Shown piece after piece: positions 19,342 through 23,688 of a stretch of DNA of 23,688 nt. The translations under genes and the position numbers were made by a program. The stretch covers positions 1-23,688 of IMG/VR virus record IMGVR_UViG_3300017772_000134, one strand, 5' to 3'. A model generated the notes under the pieces. The model was not told the origin of the DNA. It did not search any database and saw only the letters and a list, made by a program, of their open reading frames with translations. Each line of letters begins with the position of its first letter. Within the stretch, counting starts at the first letter, position 1. The DNA comes from a virus.

Positions 19342-20493
19342 TCAGTTTTGTTGATTAATATAAATGTATATGTCCTCACCATCATTACCATATATATCAC
19401 CGTTCCAAGTTGGTGTATTTGTCGCAAGAGTAAAGCTGCCTCCAGCTCCAAATTTAATTCTTATTAGTCCATTTACATTTCTATATAATACTAAATCCCC
19501 GTCTTGTAAATAAACATTGTATTGTGATTCTTCATTAAATCCTCTTGCAGCACCTTTAATATCAAACTCTCCAAGAGTATCAAATAAGTCGGCTGAATCA
19601 ATTATATCCAATACATCAACTAAATATTCTACATCCAGTTCATCAATATCTAATTCATTAAACTCTAAATCTTCAGTTGTTTCTTCTAATTCGTCTATTT
19701 CTAATTCTTCAAATGCTAAAAAGTCTACATCCAGTAGACCTCTATCTTCATTTCTTTCATCAGCCATTTCTTCTTTTATTTTATCTTCCACTTCTTGTGG
19801 TGGTGATACAATAAACATGTTGTCAATTAAAGCTGGAGTAATACCATTTACTTTTACTGCTTGTGTTGGGCTGCTATCTAAAGAAGAGACCATTGTTGCT
19901 TGATACGCTTGATTAAGAGTTACCTCTCCACCTTCATTTGAAACAACAATTTCGCCAGATGGATTACCTTCGTCATCTGGTAATAAAATTATAAGTGACC
20001 TACCTAACTCATCAACAGTTGTAGTAAAGTCTGTTCCTCTTACAGCAATTGATGCTGTTGGTGTAGTAATATCGATATTAGCTTTATTAACTAATCCCAA
20101 TCTACCTGAAGCAAATCTTGCTGTACCCATTGTAAACTTCATACTCATTTTTGACAATGAAGGATCTGGATCGTAATATATTTCATCAATTAAGACTTCT
20201 GAATGCTCTTTTAACGCTAATTCTGCTTTATCCAAAAACATAATCAGCATTCGTCCATTGCCGGTTCGAGCTTCATCATTTAACTCAATTGATGTATTTG
20301 TTTTGTGTGGTATTTCTATATTGTTCCTAAGAATAGAACCTATACCAGCTGATTCAACAATGTCACCGATAGAGTCCGCTTGGACTCCACCGGCCCAAAT
20401 CAATAAAAGTACTAGATTATTCCTAATCGTCGCCGTTAGACGCGTATTATGAATCGCCTGCAGAATCTTTTTGGTTGATTTGAATTGTTGCAT
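19342..20493 (-). CDS. Exported FecR-domain protein
   Basis: The 383-residue product begins with a polar 22-residue stretch and a signal-like hydrophobic segment (about 26-39, NLVLLLIWAGGVQA). The N-terminal domain (SIGDIVESAGIGSILRNN, RTGNGRMLIMFLDKAELAL) leads to a typical FecR core at about 137-155, ANIDITTPTASIAVRGTDF, followed by strands. Residues about 255-310 are highly acidic (EELEIDELEETTEDLEF). The last 65 residues form strands with Gly-rich turns. FecR domains sense or relay envelope signals, and FecR proteins are often encoded beside CHASE2 cyclases, as here. The start at 20493 overlaps the curlin gene by 47 bases and lacks a clear ribosome site, so it is uncertain. No FecI-type sigma factor is seen. 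Confidence 0.85.
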   Translation of the reverse strand: MQQFKSTKKILQAIHNTRLTATIRNNLVLLLIWAGGVQADSIGDIVESAGIGSILRNNIEIPHKTNTSIELNDEARTGNGRMLIMFLDKAELALKEHSEVLIDEIYYDPDPSLSKMSMKFTMGTARFASGRLGLVNKANIDITTPTASIAVRGTDFTTTVDELGRSLIILLPDDEGNPSGEIVVSNEGGEVTLNQAYQATMVSSLDSSPTQAVKVNGITPALIDNMFIVSPPQEVEDKIKEEMADERNEDRGLLDVDFLAFEELEIDELEETTEDLEFNELDIDELDVEYLVDVLDIIDSADLFDTLGEFDIKGAARGFNEESQYNVYLQDGDLVLYRNVNGLIRIKFGAGGSFTLATNTPTWNGDIYGNDGEDIYIYINQQN

Positions 20494-21178
20494 TGTCAGA
20501 TGTAATATCTAAGTTAATAGTCGAATTAGGACTTGAGCATGCTACGTTATTGCCTACACAAGTACCACTGATTTGATTAATATCAATATCACCAGAATCT
20601 CCATCATATACAACTGTAAGTGATTGAGCTCCATCGTTTTGAAGTGTATTAATATTATTGCCTGAACCTGTAATATCCCAATTCCAAGTAGAATCGTCAG
20701 CTTCAAAGTCAATATCAAATACATTAGAACTACCAACTAATATTAAGTCAGCATCTAATCTTTCTGCACTTGCTGCATAACCTTGATCAATATCAAATGT
20801 ATTTGAATCACCCGTTATGTCAAAATTGTAATCAGAATCGTCTGAACTACCGGTATCTCCGATATTCCAGTCCACCTCATTTGAATCTCCCGTTAAAGAG
20901 AAAGTCAAAGAAGATGAATCCATGACAATAGGGCCATAAATTAAATTTTGATTACCAATCATATCAATGTCAAAAGTCAAACTTGATCCATCGATAGTCA
21001 TATCAGAACCTGAAGATGAAAAATCATCAAGGCCAATTTTGTTACCATATCCCACCTGATCAATATATAATGTCAAAGTGTCACCACTTTGTTCTATCAT
21101 AATTTCATTATCATCTGTGGCTTGTGCAAAAACGAATGATGTCGACAATAGTACTACTATACTAATTAGTTTCTTCAT
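20447..21178 (-). CDS. Curlin-like exported repeat protein 1
   Basis: The 243-residue product has a signal peptide (MKKLISIVVLLSTSFVFAQA) and about eight imperfect repeats of hydrophobic strands with Gly-x-x-Asn turns: IMIEQSGDTLTLYIDQVGYG, FDIDMIGNQNLIYG, FSLTGDSNEVDWNIG, FDITGDSNTFDIDQG, LILVGSSNVFDIDF, WDITGSGNNINTLQNDG, VYDGDSGDIDINQISG and LDITSDNATIQINQ. It is very acidic and Ser/Asp/Asn-rich, more so than E. coli CsgA. A Cys pair (GTCVGNNVAC) precedes the last repeat. Its ATG overlaps the csgG stop (ATGA), so secretion pore and cargo are coupled. I take it as major subunit or nucleator without being able to say which. Confidence 0.82.
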   Translation of the reverse strand: MKKLISIVVLLSTSFVFAQATDDNEIMIEQSGDTLTLYIDQVGYGNKIGLDDFSSSGSDMTIDGSSLTFDIDMIGNQNLIYGPIVMDSSSLTFSLTGDSNEVDWNIGDTGSSDDSDYNFDITGDSNTFDIDQGYAASAERLDADLILVGSSNVFDIDFEADDSTWNWDITGSGNNINTLQNDGAQSLTVVYDGDSGDIDINQISGTCVGNNVACSSPNSTINLDITSDNATIQINQKDSAGDS

Positions 21179-22104
21179 TTTTGTATTTCCTCGTTTGTTG
21201 AGTGCCTATCATTCTTACCATCCATTTGGTGAGGATGACGATGGCCCTCAGTTAAATCCCAGAATTTACGGTCATGACCCTGGTATATTAGTTCCAGCAC
21301 GGCAGCCTCAATAGCTGTTCGTACTGCGTATGTCACTGACTCATTATTACCCACTCCGTCCTCATATTCAACTAGCTCTGTTCCCTGTTCTATGAACCTA
21401 AATACATCGCCACCTGAACCGTAGGATAATACCGATTTCCTACTTTGGACATTCAATAATACTTCACCCGTTAAAACAGAAACTGCTCTTACAGAAACTG
21501 TTACAACGTCTTTACGATATTGTTTACTAAAACCGATTCCTAGATATCTTGCGCCTCGACCTCCAGTTTCGATATTAGAATCATAACCAATAATGCCACC
21601 TTCTATTATCATTCCTGCGAATAAAAGTGGTCCAACTCCCTTTGCCTCAGTTCCCCGGGCTTTAGCTACATCCATTCGAGTAGACCTTACAATTTGTCTC
21701 TCTCTTACTAGATTATCGATTCCTTGTCTTTCAACAACCCTGAACCACGTACCGCCACCGGCTGTCTTCAAAGCATCAATTAACATTTCGGTTCCACCTT
21801 GAGTTACTGCAGTTGAAAAATCTGCAATACCATCACGGGCTTTTCTTTGTCCCGTTTTATCGGTAAAACCATATACAGCAACCACTGGCATTTCTTTAGC
21901 CGGTGGTACGTTTAATAATTCTACATATGCTGGTAGTCTAACTACCTCAGCAACATCAACACAAATATATTTACGCTTTACTTGTTGTGCTAATGTTACA
22001 ACATCTTTTATTTCTGGTGCCGAACAATCCTGTGGATTAGGACTCCACTTTGGCATTGATGAACAACCAGTTAAAAATAGTAACGCTAATAAAATCCTAG
22101 CCAT
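21175..22104 (-). CDS. csgG: Curli secretion pore lipoprotein CsgG
   Basis: The 309-residue product is a CsgG homologue, the nine-subunit outer-membrane channel that exports curli subunits. A lipoprotein signal (MARILLALLFLTGC, Cys14) is followed by conserved segments: PVVAVYGFTDKTGQ, DFSTAVTQGGTEMLIDALK, WFRVVERQGIDNLVRERQI, IIEGGIIGYDSNIETGGRGA, RYLGIG, ISVRAVSVLTGEVLLNV-like strands, GDVFRFIEQG and ESVTYAVRTAIEAAVLELI. All align with E. coli CsgG in order. Residues near the pore constriction differ (KARDGIADFS against E. coli KPYPASNFS). ATG at 22104 is chosen because the lipobox follows directly and it overlaps the csgF stop by 8 bases (ATGGCTAG). Also possible is a longer form from a TTG at 22122. 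Confidence 0.96.
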   Translation of the reverse strand: MARILLALLFLTGCSSMPKWSPNPQDCSAPEIKDVVTLAQQVKRKYICVDVAEVVRLPAYVELLNVPPAKEMPVVAVYGFTDKTGQRKARDGIADFSTAVTQGGTEMLIDALKTAGGGTWFRVVERQGIDNLVRERQIVRSTRMDVAKARGTEAKGVGPLLFAGMIIEGGIIGYDSNIETGGRGARYLGIGFSKQYRKDVVTVSVRAVSVLTGEVLLNVQSRKSVLSYGSGGDVFRFIEQGTELVEYEDGVGNNESVTYAVRTAIEAAVLELIYQGHDRKFWDLTEGHRHPHQMDGKNDRHSTNEEIQK

Positions 22105-22603
22105 TGTCTGGATCCTGTCCAAAATTACCAGACCCTACTGGTATTTCGATTACAGTTTCTGATCCATTTTCATCTGTGATAGTCATTTTAATAAATTCTG
22201 TACCATCAATATTAGTTATTACTTCATATGTAATAATGGACCCTTCTAATGTAAAAGAACCAAACCTTACAGCTGCATCGTTAGAAAACATTGACTCAAC
22301 TAATTGTTTAGCCATTTGAGCATATATTCTACTTTCTAAATTACGAATAAACTTAGCTAAAGTAGTATTTTCTTCAGCTCTTTCAGCAGCCTTTCTTGCA
22401 GCTTCCAAAGCGTCTTCAATAGCTTTTTTTCTACTATGTTCCTGATTCTCAATAGTTAAATAATGAGCACCAGTTCCTATTCCACTAAAAGATGGATTCT
22501 TAAACTTATGTACTATTTCCTGAGAATGAACTATCCCAGCTAATGACATGATAAACATGCATAATACTATATTATTTTTTATTCTCTTCATTTTCATTTT
22601 CAC
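22097..22603 (-). CDS. csgF: Curli assembly factor CsgF
   Basis: The product has 168 residues from the first ATG (164 from the third, at 22591, which is possible). It has a signal peptide (IVLCMFIMSLAGIVHSQ), then the conserved CsgF N-terminus FKNPSFSGIGTGAHYLTIEN, matching E. coli [20 protein letters not shown]; in E. coli this part plugs into CsgG and narrows the channel. A charged helix (HSRKKAIEDALEAARKAAER) longer than in E. coli follows, then the C-terminal beta domain SFTLEGSIITYEVITNIDGT with ETVIEIPVGS. CsgF links the pore to the nucleator outside the cell. Its start lies inside the end of the holin-like gene upstream and its stop overlaps csgG. Confidence 0.92.
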   Translation of the reverse strand: MKMKMKRIKNNIVLCMFIMSLAGIVHSQEIVHKFKNPSFSGIGTGAHYLTIENQEHSRKKAIEDALEAARKAAERAEENTTLAKFIRNLESRIYAQMAKQLVESMFSNDAAVRFGSFTLEGSIITYEVITNIDGTEFIKMTITDENGSETVIEIPVGSGNFGQDPDNG

Positions 22604-22853
22604 TCAAATATTTTTGTCTTTCCCTGTACTCCAAAACTACTTTAATTTTTTCCTGTAGTCTTATCATATCTTGATCAAGCATTCTTACTTGGTCAATTAA
22701 CTTTATTAAACCCATGTGCATCTCTTCGATTTTTGGATCTAATTCTTTATTAATAAACTTCCATACAAAAAATACGAAATAGCCAAGACCAACAATAGCG
22801 ACAGTCGTAAATCCATATTCGGATATTAGTACAGCCGGATTTAACGCATCCAT
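22572..22853 (-). CDS. Holin-like membrane protein with coiled coil
   Basis: The 93-residue product starts MDALNPAVLISEYGFTTVAI and has one membrane helix at about 15-33, followed by a coiled coil (KIEEMHMGLIKLIDQVRMLD, QDMIRLQEKIKVVLEYRE) and a charged end (ENENEENKK). This layout is common for small phage holins or spanin-like proteins; I recall close relatives in marine T4-like phages labelled as unknown. It lies two bases after a similar protein, near the lysozyme gene, and overlaps csgF at its 3' end. A lysis role is inferred from location. Confidence 0.78.
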   Translation of the reverse strand: MDALNPAVLISEYGFTTVAIVGLGYFVFFVWKFINKELDPKIEEMHMGLIKLIDQVRMLDQDMIRLQEKIKVVLEYRERQKYLSENENEENKK

Positions 22854-22855
22854 GG

Positions 22856-23152
22856 TTAATCCCGTCTGACGTCGATATTACCGTCTTCTATAAAATTTTC
22901 CGCCCTAGCTATTCTATCTATAGGAGGAGTTAACTCAAGAGCACTTGAAACCAACATGTCAATCTTTACGATCTCATTGTTCATTGTGCGTACTCTATTT
23001 TCTAAACTCTTAGTAAATATATTAAGAGTATTAATTTGATCTAAAACACCAGATAATATTTGCTTAATAATAATGAAGACAAATGCGCCACTAGCTAATG
23101 CACCAGCAATGGGAAGGCCTACGTCAGATATTAAAGCAAATATATCAGTCAT
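22856..23152 (-). CDS. Holin-like membrane protein
   Basis: The 98-residue product begins MTDIFALISDVGLPIAGALA and has one long membrane helix at about 10-33 (LPIAGALASGAFVFIIIKQI), then a coiled-coil region (DQINTLNIFTKSLENRVRTM) and a polar end. It has the same plan as the next gene, so the two may be a paired holin and antiholin or a two-part membrane complex. Its ATG overlaps the upstream stop (TAATG). Confidence 0.76.
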   Translation of the reverse strand: MTDIFALISDVGLPIAGALASGAFVFIIIKQILSGVLDQINTLNIFTKSLENRVRTMNNEIVKIDMLVSSALELTPPIDRIARAENFIEDGNIDVRRD

Positions 23153-23397
23153 TAGCTAGAATATGCTACACTTACAACTTTAAGTCCAGCACCACCCTCT
23201 AAAGTTTGTGCAGGTATTTTACTGACGTGTTCAACAGCCCCAGCACCAACCGACATAGTTCCAACAACAGCGGATCCGTCTTTTTGTGTCATGAGGATAG
23301 CAGCATTTGTACTGTTAAATACTCTTACTAATGAAGCATTACCTACACTAGTTGCTGATGTTAAGTCAGTTTGACTTCCCATTAGTTTAATTTTCAT
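23152..23397 (-). CDS. Unknown 81-residue protein
   Basis: The product begins MKIKLMGSQTDLTSATSVGN and ends GGAGLKVVSVAYSS. It is beta-rich and Gly/Ser/Ala/Thr-rich with no signal peptide. The pattern (strand, short Ser/Thr loop, VRVFNSTNAAILMTQ, VEHVSKIPAQTLEG) suggests a small barrel; I associate similar short proteins with virion accessory genes in marine phages. GGGAG precedes the ATG, which overlaps the end of the gene before it. No function can be assigned. Confidence 0.78.
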   Translation of the reverse strand: MKIKLMGSQTDLTSATSVGNASLVRVFNSTNAAILMTQKDGSAVVGTMSVGAGAVEHVSKIPAQTLEGGAGLKVVSVAYSS

Positions 23398-23575
23398 ATT
23401 TTTCTCCCATTTCTTTTCTTGTTAAATGCCAGTCCGAATGCCTAAAAAATCCTTGTTTTTCATGACACCAAAACCAACCTTTACTTGTTTGCTCTTCATT
23501 TGTATGATAATATTTTACAGAGCCTCTAGCCTCAACATAAGTCTCTCTGCTCTGTTCGTTACTTGCCTGTACCAT
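23387..23575 (-). CDS. Unknown small protein overlapping the lysozyme gene
   Basis: The frame ends GWFWCHEKQGFFRHSDWHLT then RKEMGEKYEN, which looks like a real protein with several aromatic and His residues. The start is a problem: the only ATG that gives this frame is at 23575, inside the lysozyme gene, with 61 bases of overlap and no clear ribosome site. A TTG at 23611 behind AT-rich sequence is another possibility. I am fairly sure the part after 23515 is coding and unsure of the N-terminus. Confidence 0.45.
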   Translation of the reverse strand: MVQASNEQSRETYVEARGSVKYYHTNEEQTSKGWFWCHEKQGFFRHSDWHLTRKEMGEKYEN

Positions 23576-23688
23576 CTTGAATCTCTGCCTTCTACAGCAG
23601 CCTCCTTCCAATCACCACATTGCAGCGCTGCGTTGTGCTTTCTAAATTTACTTAAGCGCGTAAGTCCCATATTAAACATCATATTAGC
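23515..23688 (-). CDS. T4-type lysozyme (GH24 endolysin), C-terminal part
   Basis: The gene enters from the right edge; 57 C-terminal codons are present. They read ANMMFNMGLTRLSKFRKHNA, ALQCGDWKEAAVEGRDSRWY and RQVTNRAERL, aligning with the end of T4 lysozyme (NMVFQMGETGVAGFTNSL, KRWDEAAVNLAKSRWY, NQTPNRAKRV). T4 lysozyme cleaves peptidoglycan between NAM and NAG at the end of infection. The catalytic Glu and Asp would be upstream of the window. It is shorter at the end than T4 and is followed by two holin-like genes, so this is the start of a lysis cassette. The gp5 spike here has no lysozyme domain, which makes this the only muramidase seen. Confidence 0.85.
   Translation of the reverse strand, partial: ANMMFNMGLTRLSKFRKHNAALQCGDWKEAAVEGRDSRWYRQVTNRAERLMLRLEAL

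Noticed and set aside
20447-20493. Shorter FecR gene starting after the curlin stop
   Set aside because: No ATG, GTG or TTG gives a full signal peptide there; the ATG at 20493 was kept although the 47-base overlap is long.
1-23688. tRNA genes, CRISPR arrays and insertion sequences
   Set aside because: No cloverleaf-like segment, regularly spaced repeat array or transposase frame was found on reading the non-coding stretches and the open frames.

Overview
The window is a stretch of an AT-rich, T4-like (contractile-tailed) phage genome, most likely from a marine host. The structural and replication genes are recognisable T4 relatives (gp5, gp27, gp53, gp48, gp4, gp54-like, gp26, gp32, gp59, gp33, DsbA). 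Several small proteins are of the kind seen in marine T4-like phages of cyanobacteria and SAR11. A Pelagibacter (SAR11) host is a reasonable guess from base composition and gene style, but nothing here proves it.

Layout. (1) 1-4626, minus strand: a baseplate hub/wedge operon, read gp48, gp53, gp27, gp5, PAAR tip. (2) 4627-4681: a short intergenic region with two facing T4-type late promoters (TATAAATA). (3) 4682-9543, plus strand: head-completion nuclease gp4, an unknown conserved protein, a gp54-like tube protein, gp26 with a probable programmed -1 frameshift extension, an EF-hand membrane protein and a repeat-rich tape-measure-like protein. (4) 9570-10108, minus strand: two small late genes (a 27-residue protein and a lipoprotein), each with its own TATAAATA promoter, plus the terminator of gene 32. 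(5) 10238-13580, minus strand: DNA replication and late transcription genes (unknown 385-aa protein, gp33, DsbA, a 38-aa membrane peptide, gp59, gp32). (6) 13650-16683, minus strand: small early genes. Five near-identical promoters (TTTACA, 17-bp spacer, TATAAT) lie across regions 5 and 6. (7) 16795-22603, minus strand: a compact curli-like cluster read csgF, csgG, curlin-like 1, FecR-domain protein, curlin-like 2, CHASE2-adenylate cyclase. (8) 22572-23688, minus strand: a lysis-type cassette with a T4-type lysozyme C-terminus, small proteins and two holin-like membrane proteins.

The most striking part is region 7. The phage carries a lipoprotein secretion pore (CsgG), its accessory factor (CsgF), two exported amyloid-type repeat proteins, an exported FecR-domain protein and a membrane adenylate cyclase with an extracytoplasmic CHASE2 sensor. 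Four of the five junctions are overlaps and the fifth is a 7-base gap, so the genes look translationally coupled. They sit directly downstream of the lysis genes. The simplest reading is that the infected cell exports phage-encoded curli-like fibres while its cAMP level is altered or made responsive to an envelope signal. I have an unverified recollection that curli-type genes have been noted in SAR11 myophage genomes from metagenomes; the cluster including the cyclase and FecR protein still deserves attention.

Other notable points are a canonical T TTT TTT slippery site at the end of gene 26, a gp32 that has lost all three zinc-binding cysteines, palindromes embedded in early promoters, and several tiny genes packed between larger ones. 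No tRNA, rRNA, CRISPR array or insertion sequence was seen.
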